Shown here: positions 11,664-19,894 of the stretch, piece after piece | Numbering within the stretch: the first letter of the stretch is position 1 | Layout of the letters: each line of letters begins with the position of its first letter | Assembly: GCF_042684665.1 (NCBI RefSeq) | Contig: NZ_JBHULY010000001.1 | Coordinates: 1 to 20,317, forward strand | From: Jejuia rubra | Lineage (GTDB): Bacteria > Bacteroidota > Bacteroidia > Flavobacteriales > Flavobacteriaceae | DNA: 20,317 bases | Direction of reading: 5' to 3' | Program-made: the position numbers and the translations under genes | The notes under the pieces: generated by a model | What the model was told of the DNA's origin: nothing | Database searches by the model: none | What the model saw: only the letters and a program-made list of their open reading frames with translations

Positions 11664-13838
11664 TTAGTCCTTTTTTAACGTTACAATCACTTTCGTTCCA
11701 GTATCCTCTTCATCCTGAAAATCATCTACAAAAACATCTACTTTATCTTTATACATTTCGTTCAAAATAGCCACACGCTTTTTGATATTCCCCATCCCTT
11801 TTGAGTTTTGTTTTTTCTGGTTTTGGGTTTTTAGTGCCTTGGATTTTTTGCGTCCGATGCCGTCATCCGTAATCGTGATTTTTATTTCATCTTCATTGGC
11901 CTGAACGATGTCAATATTGAGTTGACCTTTTTCTTTTTTGTATCTCAAACCGTGCCAAACGGCATTTTCAATGTAGGGTTGCAATAACATAGGCGGTATC
12001 ACAAAATCAGCTATGGCGATTTTTTCGTCCACATTAATGGCGTAGTCAAATTTATCCTGAAACCTAAAATGCTCCAATTTGGTGTACAGTTGTAATAGTT
12101 CGATTTCCTTTTCCAATGGAATAAAATCCTCCTCGCTATTCTCCAAAACGGCGCGCATCAATTTTGAAAAATCAGTCAGATATTTATTGGCCGTCCGTTC
12201 ATCACTTGAGGCAATAAAACTATTGACCGAATTCAATGCATTAAATATAAAATGAGGGTTCATCTGGCTTCGCAATGACTTTAATGCCAGTAAATTATTG
12301 GCCAATCTTTGTTGCTTGATGTATTTAAACATCAAAACTGCGGTAAGCAACAGTAAAAACACACCTCCAATCAGGGAGTAAATAATTATTTTTTGGCGTT
12401 TGGATTGTTCCGTCGTCAATAAATATTTGCTTTCAGAAAGTTCCCTGTCGCTTTCCAAACTATTGATCCTGTTTTGCTTAGCCACCAAATCCGCACTGAA
12501 CTTTGCCGCTTGGGATATTTCCATTTCCTTTTTCCGATAGAGTTTATCGACTACATCGACGTAATCCTGATAAGTGGAAAGCGCCTTATTAAAATCCCCG
12601 GCAGAGCGATACACTTCGGACAGTTTTCGGGTGGCGTCCTTTTTTACGATCAAATCTTCCTTGGTATCGGCCTCCTCAATACTTTTTTCCAAATAGGTAA
12701 TGGCATTGCCATAGTCGTTTTGTCTGGCATAAGCATCTCCAATTTTATAGTTCTGCTTTTGCGGTGTTAGCGGACTTTCGTTGTCAATTTCAGACTCCTG
12801 CTCTATCTCAGAAATATCTTCCAAGGCCTGTTTGCGCAATTCAATTTCACTCGGAAAGTCGCTTGCCTCTCTTTGAAAATCTGCCACCTTCACTTTTTCC
12901 TCCACAGCTCGTCTTTTACTTTGGGTATTTGCAAGTTGCATGGACTTATCAAAATAGTTTTGGGCTTCATTGAGCTCCCCTTTCTGGCTATACACCTGAG
13001 CGATTTTAGAGTTTAAATCCGTAATTTTTGGCGTGATCAAATGGTTTTGGGCCAATTGCAAACCCTGGTTGTAAGCCCCAATGGATTCATCATAATTTTG
13101 AATGGCTTGTTGTACGTCACCTATCCCCTCATAAAGCCCGACCACTTGCCAATTACTCAATTCTTTTTTGTTGATACGATTGTAAGTTTCAAGGCTTTCC
13201 TGATAGTTTTTATTTAATTTATACGCATTGGCCAATTTTAATTTAACTTCATTTTCTTCTTTATTTTGAAGACTAATTCGATAGTTTGATACTGCTAAAT
13301 CGTATTGTTTCCAATGGACATAAATATCCCCCAAAAGGCCATAGGCTGTAGCATTTTCTCTCTTTGAATTACTTTCTGAAAGGGCGTCCGCTACAAATTG
13401 AATACTGCTTTTAGCATCTGTTTTTAAATATGCTTTCGCGGAATCGATTAAGACATTGAAAGTTACTTTCGGTTTCCTTTTTGAAAACTTATAATTTGAA
13501 TCCTCAACATCATTGGACTCCACTCTCACTTCAATTTTGTCATTGCTTTGTATGGTATGATACACCGTTTCAAAATCTTTGTGCCTTATAATGAGTTCAT
13601 CACCCTTTCTTGCTTTAATAGTGAATTTTCCATGCATGTCTGTTGTGGTATAGGCTCCTGCAGTAACTTCCACATTAACCCCACGGATGGGTTCTCTGGT
13701 ATCGCTTTCAAGGACAACGCCTTTTATTTCCATTGGGAGGCTATTCCGGTCATTAAGCACCTGAGCCACCGAATACCCACTGTTCAGCAGAAAAAGAAAC
13801 AAAAGCATATGTCTAAAAATCGACTTCATATACATCAT
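11664..13838 (-). CDS. TPR-containing sensor histidine kinase (LytS/YehU-like kinase domain)
   Basis: A 724-residue sensor kinase with signal peptide (MKSIFRHMLLFLFLLNS, starts at ATG 13838 or 13829). It has a carboxypeptidase-regulatory-like domain at ~36-107 (KGVVLESDTREPIRGVNVEV), at least six TPR-like repeats over ~125-435, a coiled-coil linker, and one transmembrane helix at ~484-507. The cytoplasmic internal-type histidine kinase domain has phospho-acceptor His529 in SQMNPHFIFNALNS, an N box in PYIENAVWHG (621-630) and a G box in ITDDGIGRKK (656-). The periplasmic TPR array probably senses a protein or peptide. Together with the downstream LytTR regulator it forms a complete two-component system. 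The 5' region, shared with the divergent VWA gene, contains 21-bp-spaced repeats suggesting autoregulation. Confidence 0.94.
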   Translation of the reverse strand: MMYMKSIFRHMLLFLFLLNSGYSVAQVLNDRNSLPMEIKGVVLESDTREPIRGVNVEVTAGAYTTTDMHGKFTIKARKGDELIIRHKDFETVYHTIQSNDKIEVRVESNDVEDSNYKFSKRKPKVTFNVLIDSAKAYLKTDAKSSIQFVADALSESNSKRENATAYGLLGDIYVHWKQYDLAVSNYRISLQNKEENEVKLKLANAYKLNKNYQESLETYNRINKKELSNWQVVGLYEGIGDVQQAIQNYDESIGAYNQGLQLAQNHLITPKITDLNSKIAQVYSQKGELNEAQNYFDKSMQLANTQSKRRAVEEKVKVADFQREASDFPSEIELRKQALEDISEIEQESEIDNESPLTPQKQNYKIGDAYARQNDYGNAITYLEKSIEEADTKEDLIVKKDATRKLSEVYRSAGDFNKALSTYQDYVDVVDKLYRKKEMEISQAAKFSADLVAKQNRINSLESDRELSESKYLLTTEQSKRQKIIIYSLIGGVFLLLLTAVLMFKYIKQQRLANNLLALKSLRSQMNPHFIFNALNSVNSFIASSDERTANKYLTDFSKLMRAVLENSEEDFIPLEKEIELLQLYTKLEHFRFQDKFDYAINVDEKIAIADFVIPPMLLQPYIENAVWHGLRYKKEKGQLNIDIVQANEDEIKITITDDGIGRKKSKALKTQNQKKQNSKGMGNIKKRVAILNEMYKDKVDVFVDDFQDEEDTGTKVIVTLKKD

Positions 13839-13902
13839 TAGAGTAGCTAAACTTACGCACTTTCGTCGGTATAATAAAATGGATGATTCTAAAAAATGAC
13901 AG

Positions 13903-13975
13903 GTTTACAACAAGAAATGCCCGCTTTACAAATTGCAAATGCGCGTTCACTCATAGAAGTGCACTGTTCACTCAT
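13903..13975. promoter_or_regulatory. Four direct-repeat units at 21-bp spacing, probable LytTR operator array
   Basis: Units start at 13903 (GTTTACAACA), 13924 (CTTTACAAAT), 13945 (GTTCACTCAT) and 13966 (GTTCACTCAT), exactly 21 bp apart. The last two are identical 10-mers with an 11-bp spacer. The first three units also share an A-A/G-T-G-C block at their 3' part (AAATGC, AAATGC, AAGTGC). Two sites 10+11 bp apart is the geometry of LytTR operators (for example the YpdB site in E. coli). The array sits 65 bp from the kinase gene and ~100 bp from the VWA gene. Confidence 0.65.
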
Positions 13976-14077
13976 TTCGGCTTTTTTGCAAAAAACTTTG
14001 GGGATAGCTTTACCCCGTAAACCAAAGCTTATCATGGGTTTTGAAACATTCATCTTAATTAAAAAACATAAAACATT

Positions 14078-15232
14078 ATGAAAACTCAAATCACAACTTT
14101 TACACTTTGTTTAGCCATACTTGTGGCTACAGCGTGCAACGCAAACACCAAAAAACAGGATGTAGCAATAAACAACACCGAATCCGTTCACCCCGAACCC
14201 AACAAACAATTTATAAAAGTGGCATTGCTTTTAGATACCAGTAACAGTATGGACGGACTTATTGACCAGGCGAAAGCACAGCTTTGGGAAATTGTCAACG
14301 AACTTTCATACGCCAAATGTGGCACCGGAAAGCCTAATCTAGAAATAGCGCTTTACGAATATGGTAACGACAGGTTAAATGGCCGAGAGGGCTTTATCCG
14401 TCAGGTATTGCCTTTTAGTAATGACCTCGACGAAATTTCTAAGGAATTGTTTTCATTGACCACTAATGGTGGAAGTGAGTATTGTGGTCATGTAATTCAA
14501 ACCTCATTAAACCAATTGAATTGGGGTAGAAACCCTGACGACCTCAAGCTGATTTTTATCGCAGGTAATGAGCCTTTCACTCAGGGTAAAGTGAACTACA
14601 AAGACGCATCCGTAAATGCAAAAGAAAGAGACATTACCATCAATACCATTTTTTGTGGGGATTATAACCAAGGTGTTTCCTCCTATTGGAAAGATGGGGC
14701 AACCCTAACCCATGGTGACTATATGGCAATAAACCACAATAAGGCTACAGTACATATTACTTCCCCATACGATGACCAAATTCTTCAATTAAATATCAAA
14801 CTGAACAAAACTTATGTGGCCTACGGCGTTCATGGCGAACGCAAAAGAGTGATGCAAGCGCAACAGGACGCTAACGCAAGCGGATATAGCAAAGCCAACG
14901 CCGTTGGCAGAACAGTGAGCAAAAGTTCGCATCTATACAAAAACTCTAAATGGGATTTGGTGGATGCGGTTGAGGCCGAAGAGGTTGTTGTTGAAGAATT
15001 GGATGACGACGCATTGCCAACAGAATTAAAAGGTAAAAACAAAGAAGAAATCAAGGCCTATGTTTCAAAGAAGCAAGATGAGCGCAAGGCTATTCAAAAA
15101 GAAATTCAGGAATTGAACCAAAAACGAAAGGCCTTTATTGCCAAACAGCAAACCGAAAACACAAATGGCTTGGAAAATGCTATGACCAAAGCAATTAAGA
15201 CACAAGCCAAAAAGAAAAAGTATACTTGGTAG
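14078..15232 (+). CDS. VWA-domain lipoprotein
   Basis: A 384-residue protein. The signal sequence MKTQITTFTLCLAILVATAC with Cys20 fits a Bacteroidetes lipoprotein. A von Willebrand factor A domain spans ~45-230 and begins KVALLLDTSNSMDGL, which carries an intact DxSxS metal-ion (MIDAS) motif (Asp53, Ser55, Ser57). A Lys/Glu-rich C-terminal coiled coil (~300-384) ends with KKKKYTW. VWA domains mediate metal-dependent protein contacts; the partner is unknown. The gene is divergent from the TPR sensor kinase, with a shared 239-bp control region carrying the 21-bp repeat array, so it is a plausible target of that two-component system (inference). It converges on a PorP/SprF-type gene with a palindromic element between. 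Confidence 0.85.
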   Translation: MKTQITTFTLCLAILVATACNANTKKQDVAINNTESVHPEPNKQFIKVALLLDTSNSMDGLIDQAKAQLWEIVNELSYAKCGTGKPNLEIALYEYGNDRLNGREGFIRQVLPFSNDLDEISKELFSLTTNGGSEYCGHVIQTSLNQLNWGRNPDDLKLIFIAGNEPFTQGKVNYKDASVNAKERDITINTIFCGDYNQGVSSYWKDGATLTHGDYMAINHNKATVHITSPYDDQILQLNIKLNKTYVAYGVHGERKRVMQAQQDANASGYSKANAVGRTVSKSSHLYKNSKWDLVDAVEAEEVVVEELDDDALPTELKGKNKEEIKAYVSKKQDERKAIQKEIQELNQKRKAFIAKQQTENTNGLENAMTKAIKTQAKKKKYTW

Positions 15233-15245
15233 AAACTATTATTGC

Positions 15246-15324
15246 GTCATTACGAGGAAGTATGACTGAAGTAATCTTGAAATTGCAAAAAAGAGATTGC
15301 TACGTCATACCTCCTCGCAGTGAC
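15246..15324. repeat. Long imperfect inverted repeat between convergent genes
   Basis: The left arm starts GTCATTACGAGGAAGTATGA (15246-15265) and runs on to AATCT (15277). The right arm read in reverse complement starts GTCACTGCGAGGAGGTATGA (15305-15324) and also ends in AATCT. Only a few positions differ, and the loop is ~20 nt. It lies between the VWA gene and the PorP/SprF-type gene and may end transcription from both. It resembles REP-like elements common in flavobacteria. Confidence 0.65.
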
Positions 15325-15332
15325 TAAAAATC

Positions 15333-16337
15333 TTAATTCACCGCTGGACACTTACAATCAAAGCGTTCTCGCCTACAGCTGAAGTTATAGCCTAAAGTAA
15401 TTTGATGAAAACCATTGTTGGCATACACTACCGAGTTGGATTGATAAGTATAGGTATAAGCAAACATAAACTGGTTATAATTCACCCCAAGAATAGGCGT
15501 AAACTGTTGCAGTTTTTGGCTATTGACACCCCGGGTACCATCCAGGAATTCAGCACCATCTAAACTTTGACGATAAGACAGGCCTCCCCAAATTGTTCCA
15601 AACTCCATATCCTTATATGCTTTGGCGTTAATATCGAACATAGCCTCCTGAGTGCCATCCCTATATTGAAACATTACGGACGGCTCAAAACTCCATTCAC
15701 TGCCAAGCCTTCCAAATACGCCACCGACAGACAAAAGATACCTTCGTAAATTATTTGTAATAGTGATATTATTGTTAATACCAGAATTTTTCAATATGTT
15801 CTTAATTGTACCATGCGCATAGAAATCCAAAAAATGGTATGAAAACCCGAAATCAATATTAAAATTGGTCTGATTCTGAACCACACCATCTATAATTAGG
15901 TCAGGGCCGTCGGCTAAAAATGTGGTTTCATCCAATTGGTACTGTATAAAACCGCCACTCAATCCGAAAGACAACATATTCAAATCCACTTCACTTCTTG
16001 AAAACATAATATGATGAGCGTAGGTCAAATAGGCTCCTGTCTGGGAGTGGTATCCATTTTTATCTGCATACAAAATACCTCCAACTCCAGATGGCGAATC
16101 CCCAATGCGGCCATTAATACTCATCGTCAATAACTTAGGCGCATCTTCATGCCCAAACCATTGTTGCCTCCCAGTTAATCTAATCTTGGCGCAATTTGCT
16201 ACCCCTGCCATCGAAGGGTGTATCAAATAATAATTATCCGTTAAATAGTCCGTGTAAATAGGAATAGCTTCTTGGGCCTCAACTCTCAGGACAAAGAAGG
16301 CCCCGATAAAGAGTAGAAAAAGATATCTTAATTTCAT
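15333..16337 (-). CDS. PorP/SprF family type IX secretion membrane protein
   Basis: A 334-residue outer membrane beta-barrel protein with signal peptide (MKLRYLFLLFIGAFFVLRVEAQ). Family signatures are YTDYLTDNYYLIHPSMAG near the mature N-terminus, RQQWFGHEDAPK, then SPSGVGGILYADKNGYHSQTG, and a closing barrel strand (FHQITLGYNFSC). PorP/SprF proteins are T9SS components or paralogues that anchor specific secreted partners, such as the gliding adhesin SprB. This gene stands alone, without an adjacent large adhesin, so it is probably one of several paralogues. The last residues contain a Cys-rich tail (SCRRERFDCKCPAVN). Confidence 0.9.
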   Translation of the reverse strand: MKLRYLFLLFIGAFFVLRVEAQEAIPIYTDYLTDNYYLIHPSMAGVANCAKIRLTGRQQWFGHEDAPKLLTMSINGRIGDSPSGVGGILYADKNGYHSQTGAYLTYAHHIMFSRSEVDLNMLSFGLSGGFIQYQLDETTFLADGPDLIIDGVVQNQTNFNIDFGFSYHFLDFYAHGTIKNILKNSGINNNITITNNLRRYLLSVGGVFGRLGSEWSFEPSVMFQYRDGTQEAMFDINAKAYKDMEFGTIWGGLSYRQSLDGAEFLDGTRGVNSQKLQQFTPILGVNYNQFMFAYTYTYQSNSVVYANNGFHQITLGYNFSCRRERFDCKCPAVN

Positions 16338-16472
16338 AGGTCTTTTTTACAGGTAAACTGGTCATTTATAAACGTTTACATTTACATAAAAGTATTCGCT
16401 CATAAACTTTTGGCGGTCAGTATAAAAAAACTAACTAAAATCAAATATATGCATAACTAGGTTTTCTTTTAG

Positions 16473-16492
16473 TATTTTTGCTAAAAATTAGC
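16473..16492 (+). promoter_or_regulatory. Promoter -7 box and adjacent palindrome of the nifU-like gene
   Basis: TATTTTTG (16473-16480) is an exact TAnnTTTG -7 element, 16 bp before the ATG. No TTG -33 is seen. It is followed immediately by the palindrome GCTAAAAATTAGC (16480-16492), which would straddle the transcription start. Confidence 0.55.
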
Positions 16493-16496
16493 TAAA

Positions 16497-17399
16497 ATGA
16501 GCCATTTCAAGGTTTCCGTGCAGGAAACAGCCAATAATTCCATTATAAAGTTTGTTGTTGATCAGTTTATCACTAAACATCAAAGTTTTGAATTCAACAA
16601 TATTGACGAAGCCAAGGATTCGCCTTTGGCGCAACAATTGTTCTATTTGCCTTTTGTTAAGAAGGTTTACATTTCTGGAAATTTTGTTGCTGTGGAACGT
16701 TATAATATTGTAGAATGGAGCGATGTTCAAGACGAAGTTGCCCAACAAATCGAGGCCTACCTCAACGAGGGCGGTGTAGTGGTTGAAGAGCAGGAAGCTC
16801 CAAAAAAAGTAGCCGTTACGGTTTATGCCGAAAGTACGCCAAACCCTGCCGTAATGAAGTTTGTTGCTAATAAAAAATTAGCAACGGCTACTTTTGAATT
16901 CACCTCAATTGACGAAGCAAAATTGTCGCCTTTGGCCTCTGAATTATTTCATTTCCCTTTTGTTAAAAGTGTGTTTATTGAAGAAAATTACGTATCCATC
17001 ACCAAATATGATGTTACGGAATGGCAGGATATCACAATTCAACTGCGCGAATTTGTGAAACGTTTTATTGAAAGCGGGAAAGATGCAGTTCTTCCCGAAG
17101 CGGCCGAAACTTTGGAAAAAACAGCGTCGCAAAAAGATCATCATTTTGAAAATTTGGATGATACTTCCAAGGAAATCGTCAACATCCTTGAGGAATACGT
17201 AAAACCAGCCGTTGCCAGTGATGGGGGTAATATTGAATTTATGGGCTATGACGCTAATATAAAAAGTGTTAGCGTACTCCTTCAAGGCGCATGTAGTGGT
17301 TGCCCATCCTCTACCTTCACCTTAAAAAATGGTATCGAAAATATGCTAAAACAAATGCTTCCAGGAAAAGTGGAAACCGTAGAGGCCATAAACGGATAG
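16497..17399 (+). CDS. NifU/Nfu-type Fe-S scaffold protein with duplicated N-terminal domain
   Basis: A 300-residue protein involved in Fe-S cluster assembly or delivery. Two tandem Nfu N-terminal domains span residues ~4-92 (SFEFNNIDEAKDSPLAQQLF) and ~108-195 (TFEFTSIDEAKLSPLASELF). A C-terminal NifU domain at ~222-300 has the cluster-binding CxxC (Cys266, Cys269) in LLQGACSGCPSSTF and the conserved VKPAVASDGGNIEF. Only the second N-terminal domain retains the canonical ESTPNPAVMKFV start; the first reads QETANNSIIKFV. The cluster is expected to bridge two subunits of a dimer. Cytoplasmic. A -7 box lies 16 bp upstream. The dodecin gene follows 68 bp downstream on the same strand. Confidence 0.93.
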   Translation: MSHFKVSVQETANNSIIKFVVDQFITKHQSFEFNNIDEAKDSPLAQQLFYLPFVKKVYISGNFVAVERYNIVEWSDVQDEVAQQIEAYLNEGGVVVEEQEAPKKVAVTVYAESTPNPAVMKFVANKKLATATFEFTSIDEAKLSPLASELFHFPFVKSVFIEENYVSITKYDVTEWQDITIQLREFVKRFIESGKDAVLPEAAETLEKTASQKDHHFENLDDTSKEIVNILEEYVKPAVASDGGNIEFMGYDANIKSVSVLLQGACSGCPSSTFTLKNGIENMLKQMLPGKVETVEAING

Positions 17400-17467
17400 A
17401 TCTGGTGACTTTGTAAAAATTACGGTGTATTAAGATATATCAAAAACAATTAAAATCTTAAGATATT

Positions 17468-17668
17468 ATGGCAGTATTAAAAGTTATTGAAGTTTTGGCA
17501 AACTCCGAAAAAAGTTGGGAAGACGCCACAAAACAAGCAGTAAAGGAGGCCTCTAAAAGTGTGAAAAACATTCGATCGGTTTATGTTCAGGATCAAAGTG
17601 CCAGTGTAAAAGATGGTGATATTTCAGAATTCCGTGTCAACGTAAAAATCACTTTTGAAGTAAAATAA
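17468..17668 (+). CDS. Dodecin family protein
   Basis: A 66-residue protein of complete dodecin length with the family pattern VLKVIEVLANSEKSWEDATKQAVKEASKSVKNI and a terminal beta strand (EFRVNVKITFEVK). Dodecins assemble as hollow 12-mers that store or buffer flavins (or CoA) in the cytoplasm. The Trp (in KSWEDA) that stacks on the ligand in flavin-binding members is present at the expected place, as is the Gln (YVQDQSA) region. The gene is 68 bp after the nifU-like gene and may share its transcript. A strong terminator follows at 17691. Confidence 0.93.
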   Translation: MAVLKVIEVLANSEKSWEDATKQAVKEASKSVKNIRSVYVQDQSASVKDGDISEFRVNVKITFEVK

Positions 17669-17690
17669 ACTAGACTTCCTTCAAATCATA

Positions 17691-17716
17691 AGCGTTCTTA
17701 AAGAACGCTTTTTTTA
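17691..17716 (+). terminator. Intrinsic terminator after the dodecin gene
   Basis: AGCGTTCT (17691-17698) and AGAACGCT (17702-17709), with a 3-nt loop, are followed by an uninterrupted T-run to 17716. Confidence 0.9.
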
Positions 17717-17756
17717 TGCCCAATTTTGACCAATCTTGCAACATAAAAACTAAATA

Positions 17757-17784
17757 TTGAAATGGAAAAATTCACGTATTTTTG
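17757..17784 (+). promoter_or_regulatory. Promoter of the DUF255 gene, probably leaderless
   Basis: TTG (17757-17759), a 17-bp spacer and TATTTTTG (17777-17784) match the Bacteroidetes promoter. The ATG at 17789 begins four bases after the box, so transcription should start at or very near the start codon. Confidence 0.7.
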
Positions 17785-17788
17785 AGAA

Positions 17789-19894
17789 ATGAAGTTTCCC
17801 TTTTTATCATTTCTGATTATTCTTATGAATTGCAAAGGTCAGAATACCGAATCCAAAAATCAGCATCAGTTTACTAACGCGCTCATCAATGAGACGAGTC
17901 CATATTTACTGCAGCACGCCCACAACCCGGTAAATTGGCATGCCTGGAACGAAGCCACCTTAAAAAAGGCCAAAGATGAGAATAAACTGATTTTGATTAG
18001 TGTTGGCTATTCGTCTTGCCATTGGTGCCACGTAATGGAGCATGAGAGTTTTGAAGACAGCATAGTAGCCCGAGTGATGAACAAGAATTTCATCAATATA
18101 AAAGTCGATAGGGAAGAAAGACCGGATGTGGACCAAGTATATATGAACGCCGTACAATTGATGACAGGAAGTGGTGGTTGGCCTTTGAATGTAGTAGCGC
18201 TACCTGACGGACGGCCTTTTTGGGGAGGTACCTATTTTGAAAAAAAGCAATGGATGGATGTTTTGGAACAGATTTCTAAACTGTACAAAGAAGAACCCCA
18301 GAAATTAGTGCAACAAGCCAAAAATGTCGAAAAAGGCATCAAGTCCCTCGCCGTGGTGGAAGTCAATTCAGATGCGCCTATTTTTGAAAAAACTTTTATT
18401 GCCAATGCGGTGGACAGTTGGGCCAAACAATTTGACCACAAATTCGGTGGCACGAATCGGGAGCCCAAATTCATGATGCCCAATAATTATCATTTTTTGT
18501 TGCGCTATGCTCATCAAAACGATGATGATGAATTACTGGATTTTGTCAATCTGACACTTACAAAAATGGCCTATGGTGGCGTTTACGACCATATTGGCGG
18601 GGGATTCTCAAGATATTCCACGGATGGCAAATGGCACGTCCCACACTTTGAAAAAATGCTGTATGACAATGCCCAACTGGTAAGCCTGTATTCCGATGCG
18701 TATGTATTGACCAAAAACGAATTGTATAAATCCGTCGTTGAAGAAACTTTGGATTTTGTTAAAAATGAAATGACAACTCCTGAAGGTGCTTTTTACTCCT
18801 CTTTTGATGCCGATAGCGAAAATTCAGAAGGCGAATTGGAAGAGGGCGCCTTTTATGTTTGGGAAAAAGAGGAGTTACAATCGATTTTAAAGGATGATTT
18901 CGATCTGTTTTCAGACTATTACAACATTAATAGTTTCGGGCTTTGGGAAAAAGGACATTACGTGCTTATCCGAAAGGATGACGACGCTTCCATCATTGAA
19001 AAATATAATATTTCCAAAGCAGAACTCCATCAAAAAAGGGCCAATTGGAAATCCAAATTGGCTGAAATCCGAAACAAACGCCCGAAGCCAAGAATGGACG
19101 ATAAGGCTTTAACATCATGGAACGGTTTAATGCTGAAAGGTTATGTGGATGCCTATCGGGTCTTTCAAAAACGGGACTATTTAGATATTGCCGAGAAAAA
19201 TGCCAATTTTATCATTTCCAAAGCCCTACGAGCCGACGGTGGTTTAAACCATACTTACAAAGAAGGTGAAAGCAATATTAATGGCCATTTGGAGGATTAC
19301 GCTACCGTAATTGATGCCTTCATCTCGCTGTATGAGGTTACGCTGAACGAAACTTGGCTGAACAATGCCAATGATCTGGCAACATACACTTTTCGGCATT
19401 TCTTTGACGAAAAAAGTCAGATGCTCTTTTACACATCGGATGAAGATGCATCATTGGTTTCTAGAAATATTGTGTATCACGACAATGTGATTCCCGCAAG
19501 TAACTCCATGATGGCGAAAAACTTATTTAAACTTTCACATTACTTTGATAATAAGGAATTTGCAACGTCGGCAGTCACAATGCTCAACAATATTAAACCC
19601 GAGATGTCGCCCTACCCTTCGGCGTATTCCAATTGGTTTGATTTGATGCTCAACTATACCAATCCATACTATGAGGTTGCCATAGTTGGCATAGATGCGA
19701 AGGATAAAATTTCAGCATTTAATGCGCTGTATATACCCAATAAATTGATTGCAGGCAGTTCTTCAGAAAATAGCATGCCCTTATTGGAAAATCGCTATAA
19801 CCCGAATAAAACCCTAATTTATGTTTGCGTTAACAAGGCATGTAAATTGCCCGTAAAGGACGTGGACAAAGCCATTAAATTATTGGACAAATGA
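17789..19894 (+). CDS. Thioredoxin-domain DUF255 protein (YyaL/SPATA20-like)
   Basis: A 701-residue protein. A short hydrophobic N-terminus with Cys15 (FLIILMNCKGQN) suggests a lipoprotein or exported form. The N-terminal DUF255/thioredoxin-like domain (~33-190) contains NETSPYLLQHAHNPVNW, the redox-type motif CHWC (Cys77, Cys80) and KVDREERPDVD. The remaining ~500 residues are the alpha/alpha-toroid part typical of this family (GGVYDHIGGGFSRYSTDGKWHVPHFEKMLYDNAQL, then DDKALTSWNGLMLKGY). The family is conserved from bacteria to mammals and its biochemical function is not established. The stop codon overlaps the following DUF1304 gene by 4 bp (ATGA). It has its own promoter at 17757-17784. 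Confidence 0.93.
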   Translation: MKFPFLSFLIILMNCKGQNTESKNQHQFTNALINETSPYLLQHAHNPVNWHAWNEATLKKAKDENKLILISVGYSSCHWCHVMEHESFEDSIVARVMNKNFINIKVDREERPDVDQVYMNAVQLMTGSGGWPLNVVALPDGRPFWGGTYFEKKQWMDVLEQISKLYKEEPQKLVQQAKNVEKGIKSLAVVEVNSDAPIFEKTFIANAVDSWAKQFDHKFGGTNREPKFMMPNNYHFLLRYAHQNDDDELLDFVNLTLTKMAYGGVYDHIGGGFSRYSTDGKWHVPHFEKMLYDNAQLVSLYSDAYVLTKNELYKSVVEETLDFVKNEMTTPEGAFYSSFDADSENSEGELEEGAFYVWEKEELQSILKDDFDLFSDYYNINSFGLWEKGHYVLIRKDDDASIIEKYNISKAELHQKRANWKSKLAEIRNKRPKPRMDDKALTSWNGLMLKGYVDAYRVFQKRDYLDIAEKNANFIISKALRADGGLNHTYKEGESNINGHLEDYATVIDAFISLYEVTLNETWLNNANDLATYTFRHFFDEKSQMLFYTSDEDASLVSRNIVYHDNVIPASNSMMAKNLFKLSHYFDNKEFATSAVTMLNNIKPEMSPYPSAYSNWFDLMLNYTNPYYEVAIVGIDAKDKISAFNALYIPNKLIAGSSSENSMPLLENRYNPNKTLIYVCVNKACKLPVKDVDKAIKLLDK

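Noticed and set aside
13996..14027. CTTTGG...CCAAAG with GGGG...CCCC inside, before the VWA gene.
   Set aside because: The stem is interrupted and short; it may be incidental.
13896..14081. Open frame of 61 codons between the kinase and VWA genes, its stop overlapping the VWA start (ATGA).
   Set aside because: It lies over the 21-bp repeat array, has no recognisable protein character, and the repeats alone explain the sequence; probably not a gene.
16374..16403. GTTTACAT and ATTCGCTCAT upstream of the PorP/SprF-type gene, resembling the LytTR-type repeat units.
   Set aside because: The spacing is 20 rather than 21 bp and only partial matches exist, so it is not strong enough to claim a second operator.
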